Part shown: piece by piece, positions 49,238 through 58,029 of the stretch
Position numbering within the stretch: position 1 is the stretch's first letter
How the letters are laid out: each line of letters starts with the position of its first letter
Source: Acinetobacter bereziniae LMG 1003 = CIP 70.12
Lineage (GTDB): Bacteria; Pseudomonadota; Gammaproteobacteria; Pseudomonadales; Moraxellaceae
Assembly (NCBI RefSeq): GCF_000368925.1
Contig: NZ_KB849755.1
Location: forward strand, 463,639-527,638
Direction: 5' to 3'
DNA: 64,000 nt
Translations under genes and position numbers: made by a program
The notes under the pieces: model-generated
The model's input: the letters and a program-made list of their open reading frames with translations, nothing else
What the model was told of the DNA's origin: nothing
Database searches by the model: none

Positions 49238-50695
49238 ATGGCATTTTCCGATTCTTCTATTTTTGATATATCCCCCACACCTATGTGGTTAGAAGATTAT
49301 AGTGCAATAAAAGAACAATTTAATCAGTGGAAAGATCAAGGGATTACAAATCTTCAAAGCTTTTTAGAAGCACATCCAGAACAAGTGACTCAATGCGCAC
49401 ATAAAATTAAAATTGTTAAAGTGAATCAAAAAACTTTACAGCTTTTTGAAGCAAAAAATCAAAAACATCTCTGTCAAAATTTAAATGTTATTTTCCAAAA
49501 AGAAATGTTTGATTCACATATCAAAGAGTTGGTTGCACTTTGGGAAGGTCAGACAGAGTTTTCCAGCACCACTGTAAATTACACGATTTCAGGAAAAAAG
49601 CTGGACATCAAACTACGTGGCGCGGTGATGCCTGGTTCAGAAGAGAGTTTAAATCAAGTTCTTATTACCACAGAAGATATTACAGACTATCAAAATGCCC
49701 GTCGTCTAGAAGAAAAAAATCGACAACTTGCAGAATCTCGCTTTATCTATTCACCTGCTTCATTATGGGTAGAGGATTTTAGTCGGGTCAAAATGCGTTT
49801 AGATCAGTTACGCCAAATCGGTATTGATGATTTTAGAACCTTTTTGGATGTACATACAGACTTTGTGAACCAATGTATTGAAGATATTATTTTACTGGAT
49901 GTCAATCAAGCAACACTGGACTTATTTAAGGCTCCAGATAAAGAAACCTTATTTAAAAACTTAAACAAAGTCTTTGCCAAAGAAATTTACCAAACATTCC
50001 GAGAGCAGTTGATTGAATTGTGGAATGGTAAAATTCACCATCAACGTGAAGCGATCAATTACGCTTTAGATGGCTCGGTACGGAATGTATTGTTGCAATT
50101 TACTGTTTTCCCTGGTTATGAGGAAGACTGGAGTTTAGTTCAAGTCGCACTCACCGATATTACGGCGCGTAAAAAAGCAGAAAGTTATTTGGAATACCTA
50201 GGTAAACATGATGTATTGACCAAATTATTTAACCGTTCATTCTATACAGAAGAAATTAATCGTTTAGAACGCAATATATTGCGTCCGACCTCTGCAGTTT
50301 TCATCGATATGAATGGGTTAAAAGCCATTAATGATCAATTCGGTCATGATATTGGGGATGGTTTGTTACGCCGAATGGGCAATATTCTCAGTCGTACGAT
50401 TGCCAATACCAGTTATACCGCGTCCCGAATTGGCGGAGATGAATTTGTGCTGCTTATGCCTGCAGCCAATGAGCAAATGGTTGAATCTATGATTATGACC
50501 ATAGAGGAATTACTGAATATTGATAATCAGTACTACTCTTCACAGCCGATCAGCATTGCAATTGGTTATGCCACAACCAATGAAAATGAAAGTATTGATA
50601 ATATGTTGAAGCGAGCGGATTTATTGATGTATCAAAAAAAGAAAAATTATTATGAATACGTCACTGAAATGCTCAATGAACAAAACTTAATATAA
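49238..50695 (+). CDS. Tandem PAS diguanylate cyclase (paralog)
   Basis: A 485-residue paralog of the preceding gene, with the same two PAS-like repeats (SPTPMWLEDYSAIKEQFNQW and SPASLWVEDFSRVKMRLDQL) and a C-terminal GGDEF domain with intact RIGGDEF near 398-403. No inhibitory Arg-x-x-Asp motif is seen. The ATG at 49238 aligns with the paralog's start and has GAGA nearby; an upstream in-frame ATG at 49208 is possible. The pair arose by tandem duplication. Its PAS domains may sense different ligands. Confidence 0.9.
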   Translation: MAFSDSSIFDISPTPMWLEDYSAIKEQFNQWKDQGITNLQSFLEAHPEQVTQCAHKIKIVKVNQKTLQLFEAKNQKHLCQNLNVIFQKEMFDSHIKELVALWEGQTEFSSTTVNYTISGKKLDIKLRGAVMPGSEESLNQVLITTEDITDYQNARRLEEKNRQLAESRFIYSPASLWVEDFSRVKMRLDQLRQIGIDDFRTFLDVHTDFVNQCIEDIILLDVNQATLDLFKAPDKETLFKNLNKVFAKEIYQTFREQLIELWNGKIHHQREAINYALDGSVRNVLLQFTVFPGYEEDWSLVQVALTDITARKKAESYLEYLGKHDVLTKLFNRSFYTEEINRLERNILRPTSAVFIDMNGLKAINDQFGHDIGDGLLRRMGNILSRTIANTSYTASRIGGDEFVLLMPAANEQMVESMIMTIEELLNIDNQYYSSQPISIAIGYATTNENESIDNMLKRADLLMYQKKKNYYEYVTEMLNEQNLI

Positions 50696-50740
50696 AACGG
50701 GAAAGCTTAGCCGAAACCCTCAACACCAGCTTGATATATC

Positions 50741-51053
50741 TAGGGTCTGTGGACAATTCGTCTATGTTTGCGACTAGGTGTGTTTTTTAGGCGATTTTAG
50801 GCGCGAAATACGAAATTTAGTCATTCTAAATGAGTAGTTCGTAACGACGAAGCGACAAAAAACACGCTAGTCCCCGCTACGCCTTGCGCTGCAAACAAAG
50901 CAGTGCTTTGTTCTTGCTCAGGGTTGTGGCTAAAATTATCTCAGGCTACGTTATGAAACTTAAAAATAGTCTCGCTATTCTCTTCATTTCATGCCTTGCC
51001 TGCTCAATTTTAACCTACAACGCAAGCCATTTATGAAATGTCCACAGACCCTA
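50741..51053. mobile_element. MITE-like element with 15-bp terminal inverted repeats
   Basis: The ends TAGGGTCTGTGGACA (50741-50755) and TGTCCACAGACCCTA (51039-51053) are exact inverted repeats; partial complementarity goes on for about 10 more bases. The roughly 313-bp interior holds no ORF of useful length. Such short, non-coding, inverted-repeat-bounded sequences are MITEs moved by a transposase elsewhere in the genome. Inserted just behind the second diguanylate cyclase. The target duplication is not certain, perhaps TA. Confidence 0.75.
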
Positions 51054-51106
51054 AAAATAAGACATAAAAATAGGTGCTTTATGCACCTACCTTTTCTATT
51101 CAAACT

Positions 51107-51286
51107 TTAACGTTTACCCATCGAACGACGTGTACCACGTGGAGGCATCCATGTACGGTCTGCATATTGCTCAGGTTTTGGGCGCACTTGATTGTGGGCA
51201 ACATCATCTACATTTTCAATAGCTGATGGCATTGGAAAAGGTAAATTCACCAATGGCTTTTTTTTGGGAGTATTTTGGGTGCTCAT
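51107..51286 (-). CDS. Small conserved hypothetical protein (59 aa)
   Basis: A 59-residue protein starting MSTQNTPKKKPLVNLPFPMP. It is Pro- and Arg-rich with a basic end (WMPPRGTRRSMGKR) and no hydrophobic segment; probably disordered. GAGTGA lies six bases before the ATG at 51286. The basic tail hints at RNA or ribosome contact, but no family is recognised. Confidence 0.6.
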   Translation of the reverse strand: MSTQNTPKKKPLVNLPFPMPSAIENVDDVAHNQVRPKPEQYADRTWMPPRGTRRSMGKR

Positions 51287-51507
51287 GTGATTCACTCAAT
51301 TTTAACTGGCTATATTGTACGTAAATTTTGCCCTTGATGCGAGTGATCTCCATTGCGCTTATTTATTTGTATTCTATTGATACATTAATTTTTTGTTTTT
51401 CGTGAATATTTGGTCAATTTGCATAAATATTAAACGACCAAACCTTAAAATTTAGGCTATGATAATGTGCTTTTTATTTTTTAATCCCTATAAGAAGGAA
51501 TAATGCC

Positions 51508-52743
51508 GTGGACGTACGTCTCTCTGATCGTGTAAATGCCATCAAACCGTCTCCAACGCTTGCTGTTACCAATAAAGCTGCTGAATTAAAGGCTGCTGGT
51601 AAAAATGTAATCGGATTGGGCGCAGGCGAACCAGATTTTGACACCCCACAACACATCAAAGATGCTGCTATTACAGCAATTAACAACGGTTTTACCAAAT
51701 ACACCGCTGTTGATGGTACCCCTGGCCTTAAAAAAGCGATTATTGCTAAATTAAAACGTGATAATAATCTTGATTATGCAGCAAACCAAATTTTGGTTTC
51801 GTGTGGTGGTAAACAGTCTTTCTTTAACTTGGCGCTGGCTTTGTTAAATAAAGGTGATGAAGTGATTATCCCTGCACCATATTGGGTTAGCTATCCTGAC
51901 ATGGTGATTATTGCAGAGGGTGTTCCTGTTATCGTGAAGTGTGGTGAAGAACAGCGCTTCAAGATCACCCCTGCTCAATTAGAAGCAGCGATTACTGATA
52001 AAACACGTTTGGTGGTTTTAAACAGCCCTTCAAACCCTACTGGGATGATCTATACTAAAGCTGAACTTGAAGCCTTGGCTGAAGTTTTACGCAAATACCC
52101 TGAAGTTTTTGTAGCATCAGACGATATGTATGAACCAATCCGTTGGGATGATGAGTTCTATAATATTGCAACAGTTGCACCTGATCTTTATGACCGTGTC
52201 ATCGTGTTGAATGGTGTATCTAAAGCTTATGCAATGACTGGATGGCGTATTGGTTATGCTGCTGGTCCAGCAAAATTAATCGGTGCGATGAAAAAGATTC
52301 AATCACAATCAACATCTAACCCAACATCGATTTCACAAGTAGCTGCTGAGGCTGCATTGAATGGTCCTCAAGATGTTCTTGAGCCAATGATTGAAGCATT
52401 CAAACGTCGTCATGATCTTGTTGTTCAAGGTCTAAACGACATTCACGGCATCACTTGTTTACCTGCTGACGGCGCATTCTATGCTTATGCAAACATTCGT
52501 CCTTTGATTCGTGCTAAGGGTCTAAAGTCTTGCACTGAATTCTCTGCATGGTTACTTGAAGAAACTGGTGTTGCTGTTGTACCTGGCGATGCTTTTGGTT
52601 TAGGCGGGTATATGCGTATTTCATACGCAACTGCTGATGAAGTTCTAGTAGATGCGCTTGCACGTATCAAAAAAGCTGCTGATTCAATTGAAGGTATTGA
52701 TGCTGCAATTGCTTCTATCGAAGCTGAAAAAGCAGCGCAATAG
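51508..52743 (+). CDS. aspC: Aspartate aminotransferase (class I PLP enzyme)
   Basis: A 411-residue fold-type I enzyme. PLP Lys239 lies in NGVSKAYAMTGWRIGYAAG; NSPSNPTGMIY and the C-terminal Arg in GYMRISYAT are the other markers. It belongs to the class Ib aspartate aminotransferases (PVIV, PAPYWVSYPDM). It interconverts aspartate and 2-oxoglutarate with oxaloacetate and glutamate. The start is GTG (51508) with AAGGA upstream; no in-frame ATG fits. A terminator follows. About 15 extra residues at the C-terminus are helical. Confidence 0.92.
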   Translation: MDVRLSDRVNAIKPSPTLAVTNKAAELKAAGKNVIGLGAGEPDFDTPQHIKDAAITAINNGFTKYTAVDGTPGLKKAIIAKLKRDNNLDYAANQILVSCGGKQSFFNLALALLNKGDEVIIPAPYWVSYPDMVIIAEGVPVIVKCGEEQRFKITPAQLEAAITDKTRLVVLNSPSNPTGMIYTKAELEALAEVLRKYPEVFVASDDMYEPIRWDDEFYNIATVAPDLYDRVIVLNGVSKAYAMTGWRIGYAAGPAKLIGAMKKIQSQSTSNPTSISQVAAEAALNGPQDVLEPMIEAFKRRHDLVVQGLNDIHGITCLPADGAFYAYANIRPLIRAKGLKSCTEFSAWLLEETGVAVVPGDAFGLGGYMRISYATADEVLVDALARIKKAADSIEGIDAAIASIEAEKAAQ

Positions 52744-52771
52744 TCTACTATTATCACTGTGATTTGATGTA

Positions 52772-52799
52772 AAAATGGGTGTATTGATACACCCATTTT
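52772..52799. terminator. Terminator after the aminotransferase gene
   Basis: Long stem AAAATGGGTGTAT / ATACACCCATTTT (52772-52784 and 52787-52799) with A- and T-runs on both sides. It can stop transcription from both strands: the aminotransferase from the left and the triple-repeat protein gene from the right. Confidence 0.88.
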
Positions 52800-52856
52800 T
52801 TTGTCTATTGCTCTATCTGCTGTAATACCTTGTTGATCCATCAACGCGAATAAAGA

Positions 52857-53237
52857 TTATTCCTGAAGCAGTAGTCCTGTCGTATTATCACCATCGTTAC
52901 CTGTACCGTAATGCTCAATTCGTCTTTGATCAGGTTGTGGTGTATAGGTATTTGATAAAGCATAAACTTTTTCATGGTCAACCAATAATAAACCTGAAGT
53001 ATTGTCACCATCGTTACCTGTACCATAATGTTCAATACGCGGTTCTTTGGTTCTTTGTTGCTTTGATGCCGGAACGAGTTTCATCGGCTGTTTCAGCAAA
53101 AGACCTGAGCTATTATCACCATCATTACCTGTACCAAAGTGATCAATTTTCATGTTTTGCTCATGATGTTGTGATGCAAAACTAGAACTTGCAACACCAC
53201 ATAGACCAATAAAAACAAATTTGATCAAAGTTTTCAT
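52857..53237 (-). CDS. Small secreted protein with three GTGNDGDN repeats
   Basis: A 126-residue protein. AGGAGA precedes the ATG at 53237. The signal peptide is MKTLIKFVFIGLCGVASSSFA. The mature protein holds three copies of a 17-residue unit: IDHFGTGNDGDNSSGLLL, IEHYGTGNDGDNTSGLLL and IEHYGTGNDGDNTTGLLL, joined by variable linkers of about 17-19 residues. The Asn-Asp-Gly-Asp-Asn core could bind Ca2+, but the family is unknown to me. It lies 162 bp downstream of the efflux operon on the same strand. The copies are nearly identical also at the DNA level. Confidence 0.75.
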   Translation of the reverse strand: MKTLIKFVFIGLCGVASSSFASQHHEQNMKIDHFGTGNDGDNSSGLLLKQPMKLVPASKQQRTKEPRIEHYGTGNDGDNTSGLLLVDHEKVYALSNTYTPQPDQRRIEHYGTGNDGDNTTGLLLQE

Positions 53238-53398
53238 GTAATTCTCCTGTGATAATTCAATTTTCATTCTAAAGATTGAAGTTATACAAAGAATGGTCAT
53301 GAAAATTACAATTGCGACATACAAAGCGGGCTGCATACTTCTTGAATAATCATGATGTTGAGTCAAATTGCTGAAGTATGCAGCGTTACTTTTCCTTA

Positions 53399-54859
53399 CT
53401 ATCTGATCCATCCCCCGCCAAGCGCTTTATATAGCTGGATTTCATTGTTCAATTGTTCCAAACGCGTTTGGATTAACTGCTGTTGGGCAGCATATAAGGT
53501 ACGCTCTAAATCTAAAACGACAAAGTAATTATCTTGACCTGCTTTAAATCTCAGCTTTGCCAATTGATATGCTTTCTCACTGGCATTCACACTTTGCTGC
53601 TGTGTTTTAATTTGCTCATCCAGTGTGGCTTGCCCTGCGAGGTGATCCGAGACTTCGCGAAATGCAGTTTGAATAGCTTTGTTATAATTCACTATTTCGA
53701 TTCTTTTTAACACTTGAGCATGATTTAAATTAGCTCTATTCGCACCAGCATGAAAAATAGGTAAGCTAATCTTAGGAATAAAATTCCACATACCTGTTCC
53801 TGAATCAAACAGATCACTTAAACTTGAACTCGCAATACCGACTGAACCAGTTAACTGAATAGAAGGGAAAAATGCAGCACGTGCCACGCCAATATTGGCA
53901 TTGGCACCTAAAAGCATATGTTCAGCCGCTCTAATATCTGGACGTCTCATCAATAAATCAGAAGGTAAGCCTGCGGAGATTTGCGAAAGCAATTTGCGGT
54001 CTGATAAATCTTTAGCTTGGTCAAGTTCTAACGCTATTGATTGAGACAAAGGCGTGCCCATCAATAAAATTAAAGCATTGCGATCTTGTGCAACCAATCT
54101 CACCATTTTTGACTGGTCAAATTGTGCCGCACGTAAGGACATTTCAGCCAAACTTAAATCAAATTGTGTGGCTTGACCATTTTTAACCAAAGCCTTAGTC
54201 AGCTCATAGGATTGTTGCTGTGCCTGAACTGTTGCACGTGTCAAACTCAACTGTTCATGGTTTGCCTGTAAGGTCATATATGCACGTGCAACTGCCGAAA
54301 CTAAACTCATGTGTACCGCAGTTCGTGTTTCGTCTGAGGCTAGATAATTTTGTAATGCCTGTTCATTTAAATTTCTTAATCGTCCCCACAGATCAAGTTC
54401 CCATGCCACTGAACTTAACCCCAATTGATATATACGACGATTATAGGCAATATCTGACGGAAGCTTTTGAACTGTTGCATCAGCATTGGTGCTTAAATGT
54501 GGAAACAAGTCTGCACGTCGAATACGATATTGTGCTTCAAGTGCAGCAACATTTAGCGCAGCTATCTTCAGATCATGATTGTTCGCCAATGCATGTTCAA
54601 TCAGTTGCTGTAGTAATGGATCCTTAAAAAAAGCCCGCCAGCCGATATCTAGAACATTCTCAGCATTCTTCGGATGTGTATATGTTTTTGGATACGCATC
54701 TCCTTGTGGATATTGCAACGCAATATCCACATTTGGACGTTCATATTTAGGAGCAAAAGAACAACCAGAAATCAGCACGATTAAAAAAGTAACAACCAAC
54801 TGCTGATGAGGTATAAATCGATAACGTAAATATTGCTGTTGTATATGAAACTTGCTCAT
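53399..54859 (-). CDS. RND efflux outer-membrane factor (OprM/NodT family lipoprotein)
   Basis: A 486-residue protein. The lipobox is LISGC with Cys33. The outer-membrane factor landmarks are two repeats with long coiled coils (AVHMSLVSAVARAYMTLQAN; AGLPSDLLMRRPDIRAAEHML) and the end KAYQLAKLRFKAGQDNYF. It forms the trimeric outer-membrane exit duct for the RND pump. Its ATG overlaps the permease stop (TAATG). The N-terminal stretch before the lipobox is unusually long (about 20 residues before the hydrophobic part). Confidence 0.92.
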   Translation of the reverse strand: MSKFHIQQQYLRYRFIPHQQLVVTFLIVLISGCSFAPKYERPNVDIALQYPQGDAYPKTYTHPKNAENVLDIGWRAFFKDPLLQQLIEHALANNHDLKIAALNVAALEAQYRIRRADLFPHLSTNADATVQKLPSDIAYNRRIYQLGLSSVAWELDLWGRLRNLNEQALQNYLASDETRTAVHMSLVSAVARAYMTLQANHEQLSLTRATVQAQQQSYELTKALVKNGQATQFDLSLAEMSLRAAQFDQSKMVRLVAQDRNALILLMGTPLSQSIALELDQAKDLSDRKLLSQISAGLPSDLLMRRPDIRAAEHMLLGANANIGVARAAFFPSIQLTGSVGIASSSLSDLFDSGTGMWNFIPKISLPIFHAGANRANLNHAQVLKRIEIVNYNKAIQTAFREVSDHLAGQATLDEQIKTQQQSVNASEKAYQLAKLRFKAGQDNYFVVLDLERTLYAAQQQLIQTRLEQLNNEIQLYKALGGGWIR

Positions 54860-57800
54860 TACAATTTCTCCTCATTCGCTAAACGTGCCTTTTGTTCACG
54901 CGCTAAAATAAATTTCCGAATGACGACATAAAACACTGGGGTAAATAATAAACCGAATATAGTAACCCCAAGCATTCCAGAAAATACGGCGATTCCCATT
55001 GCATGACGCATTTCCGCACCTGCACCTGTGGCTAAAACAAGTGGGATAACGCCCGCGATAAAGGCAATCGAGGTCATTAAAATAGGACGTAATCGTAAGC
55101 GTGCCGCTTCCAAAACAGCGTCGAGTGGATCTAATCCCTCCTCTTCTTTGGTTCGGGCAAACTCAACAATCAAGATCGCATTTTTTGCAGCCAATCCTAC
55201 CAACACAACGAAGCCAATTTGCGTAAAAATATTATTGTCACTGCCAGACAACCACACACCAACTATTGCAGACAATAGCGCCATAGGTGCAATTAGAAGC
55301 ACTGCAAACGGCATAGACCAACTATTGTACTGAGCCGCCAAGATCAAAAAGGCTAAAATCACGGTTAGAGGGAAAATGAAGAGTGCCGTATTGCCTGCCA
55401 TTTTTTCTTGATAGGTCAAATCTGTCCACTCATATGTCATGCCTTGCGGAAGTGTTTCCTTAACAATTTTTTCAATTGCATCTGCTGCCTGACCTGAAGA
55501 ATAACCTGGCGCAGGACTACCACTAATGTCTGCAGAGCGAAAACTGTTATAGTGCATCACACGGTCTGGTCCTGAACTTCGGGTAATATTGACAAATGCT
55601 GAAAGCGGAATCATCTCACCAGTGCTATTTCTGACTTTAAGCTGTTCAAGATCTTGAGATTGCATACGGAATGGTGCATCTGCCTGTACAACCACTTTAT
55701 AAGTGCGCCCAAAGCGATTGAAATCATTGACATAGATCGATCCCATATTGACTTGTAAAGTTTCAAAGATTTCATTTAAAGCCACGCCTTGTGACTTGGC
55801 TTTGACTCGATCAATATCGACTTCAAGTTGTGGAGCATTTGCTTGGAAACTTGCCAACATGCCTACCAATTCAGGTGCTTGAGCAGCTTTTGCCATAATT
55901 TGTGCTTGAACCTGAGCCAATGCATTAAAACCATGTCCTGATCGATCTTCAATTTGTAACTTAAATCCGCCTGTAGAACCTAAACCCGGTACAGGTGGTG
56001 GTGGGAATATACCGACAAATCCATCAGGAATTTGGCTAAATTTCCCCATTAATTTGCCTGCAATGGCATTGGCAGACAAAGAAGGATCTTGTCGTTGTTC
56101 AAACGGGTCTAACATGGCAAACATGAGTGCTGAATTGGGAATATTGACAGGTCCATTCACCGATAGTCCTGGGAATGCAACAACACTTTCAACACCAGGT
56201 TCATCTAAAGCAATTTGGGTCATTTTTTTCACCACAGCTTCAGTTCGATCAAGTGACGCCCCTGTTGGAAGCTGTGCAATCCCGACCAAGTAATATTTAT
56301 CTTGCGCAGGGACAAAACCGTTTGGAACCTTATTAAAACCTAGCCAAGTTAGCGCTAAAAATCCTGCATAAAGAAACAGAATAACAGCACTCATACGCAC
56401 GCCCTTGCGTACAGACCAAACATAGCCATCTGAAGCTTTATCAAAGGAACGGTTAAATCGTTTAAAGAACCATCCAAATAAAAACTCAATCAATCGTGAT
56501 AAACGATCGCGTTTTGTCGTATCACCATGAGGTTTGAGCAGTATTCCTGCCAACGCTGGGGAAAGCGTCAACGAGTTAATGGCAGATAAAATGGTTGAAA
56601 TTGCAATAGTTAAGGCAAATTGTCGATAAAACTCACCTTGTAAGCCTGTTAAAAATGCAGAAGGAATAAACACTGCTGATAAAACTGCAGTAATTGCCAA
56701 AATCGGTCCCGTGACTTCAGTCATTGCCTTACGGGCAGCTTCTTTAGGTGCTTCGCCCCCGACAATATGCCGTTCTACATTTTCCACAACCACAATCGCA
56801 TCATCGACCACAATACCGATGGACAACACCAAACCAAATAGGGTGAGTGTGTTCAATGTAAAGCCAAAATAATGCATTAATGCGAAAGTACCTACCAGTG
56901 AGACAGGGACTGCTACCAATGGAATGATTGAAGCACGCCATGTTTGTAGGAACACGATGACCACGATTACAACTAAGGCAATCGCTTCTAAAAGCGTGAT
57001 GATTACAGATTTTAGAGACGCACGGACAAAAATTGTTGGATCATAGGCAATTTTATATTCCATGCCTTGTGGAAAATTCTTTTGCATTTTTTCCATACTG
57101 CGGTGAACCGCAGTGGATACATCCAAGGCGTTTGCCCCTGGGCTTTGAAAGATCTGTAAAGCCACCGCAGGTTTGCCATCTAATAGGCTTCGTAAAGAAT
57201 ATGCATCTGCACCCATTTCAATGCGTGCGACATCTTTTAGATAAGTAACCTGACCATTCTCACCTGTTTTTAGGATAATCTCGCCAAACTGCTCAGGTGT
57301 TGTCAAACGCCCCAAGGTATTCACGGTAAGCTGAAATGCTGCTGAAGCATGCGGTTGCTGCCCGACAGAACCGGCTGCCACCTGAACGTTTTGTTCCCGA
57401 ATCGTTTTGACCACATCATTTGCTGTTAAACCACGATATGCAATTTTTTTAGGGTCAATCCAAACCCGCATTGCATATTCTCCCCCCCAAGCCACGACAC
57501 TTCCCACGCCAGGCAAACGTGAAAGCTCATCGCGTACATTTAAATTTGCGTAATTTGAAACATAGAGGTAGTCATGATATTTATTTTTCGATTGAAGATG
57601 GACCACCATCAAGATATCAGGAGAAACCTTTTGCGTGATTACTCCAATTCGTTGCACTTCAGGAGGTAGTCGAGGTAAGGCTCTTGATACCCTATTTTGT
57701 ACCTGAATTTCTGCCAGATTGGGATCAGTTCCTTGCTTGAATGTTACGGTCAGCACCATTCGACCATCTGTAGCGGTTTGAGAATTCATATACAGCATGT

Positions 57801-58029
57801 TCTCAACACCATTAATTTCCTGTTCCAATGGTGAAGAAACAGTTTCTGCAATCACTTGTGGATTTGCACCTGGAAAACTCGTTGAAACTTGGACTGTAGG
57901 CGGCGTAACCGGAGGATATTCACTGAGCGGAAGTTTAAATAATGCCAAAGTTCCGACAATCAACATCAATACAGAAATGACGATTGCAAATATTGGTCTA
58001 TCTACAAAAAAGTGAGGGAAATTTTTCAT
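54859..58029 (-). CDS. RND efflux permease (HAE1 family)
   Basis: A 1056-residue protein with twelve membrane helices and two large periplasmic loops. The proton-relay Asp-Asp pair is in LSIGIVVDDAIVVVENVERH. The N-terminus FFVDRPIFAIVISVLMLIVG and the following PLSEYPPVTPPTVQVS fit MexF-type pumps. Its counterpart in Acinetobacter is AdeG, but the sequence is clearly not a match I can confirm, so no symbol is given. It exports drugs or aromatic compounds using proton motive force. Both ends overlap neighbouring genes as TAATG. Confidence 0.93.
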   Translation of the reverse strand: MKNFPHFFVDRPIFAIVISVLMLIVGTLALFKLPLSEYPPVTPPTVQVSTSFPGANPQVIAETVSSPLEQEINGVENMLYMNSQTATDGRMVLTVTFKQGTDPNLAEIQVQNRVSRALPRLPPEVQRIGVITQKVSPDILMVVHLQSKNKYHDYLYVSNYANLNVRDELSRLPGVGSVVAWGGEYAMRVWIDPKKIAYRGLTANDVVKTIREQNVQVAAGSVGQQPHASAAFQLTVNTLGRLTTPEQFGEIILKTGENGQVTYLKDVARIEMGADAYSLRSLLDGKPAVALQIFQSPGANALDVSTAVHRSMEKMQKNFPQGMEYKIAYDPTIFVRASLKSVIITLLEAIALVVIVVIVFLQTWRASIIPLVAVPVSLVGTFALMHYFGFTLNTLTLFGLVLSIGIVVDDAIVVVENVERHIVGGEAPKEAARKAMTEVTGPILAITAVLSAVFIPSAFLTGLQGEFYRQFALTIAISTILSAINSLTLSPALAGILLKPHGDTTKRDRLSRLIEFLFGWFFKRFNRSFDKASDGYVWSVRKGVRMSAVILFLYAGFLALTWLGFNKVPNGFVPAQDKYYLVGIAQLPTGASLDRTEAVVKKMTQIALDEPGVESVVAFPGLSVNGPVNIPNSALMFAMLDPFEQRQDPSLSANAIAGKLMGKFSQIPDGFVGIFPPPPVPGLGSTGGFKLQIEDRSGHGFNALAQVQAQIMAKAAQAPELVGMLASFQANAPQLEVDIDRVKAKSQGVALNEIFETLQVNMGSIYVNDFNRFGRTYKVVVQADAPFRMQSQDLEQLKVRNSTGEMIPLSAFVNITRSSGPDRVMHYNSFRSADISGSPAPGYSSGQAADAIEKIVKETLPQGMTYEWTDLTYQEKMAGNTALFIFPLTVILAFLILAAQYNSWSMPFAVLLIAPMALLSAIVGVWLSGSDNNIFTQIGFVVLVGLAAKNAILIVEFARTKEEEGLDPLDAVLEAARLRLRPILMTSIAFIAGVIPLVLATGAGAEMRHAMGIAVFSGMLGVTIFGLLFTPVFYVVIRKFILAREQKARLANEEKL

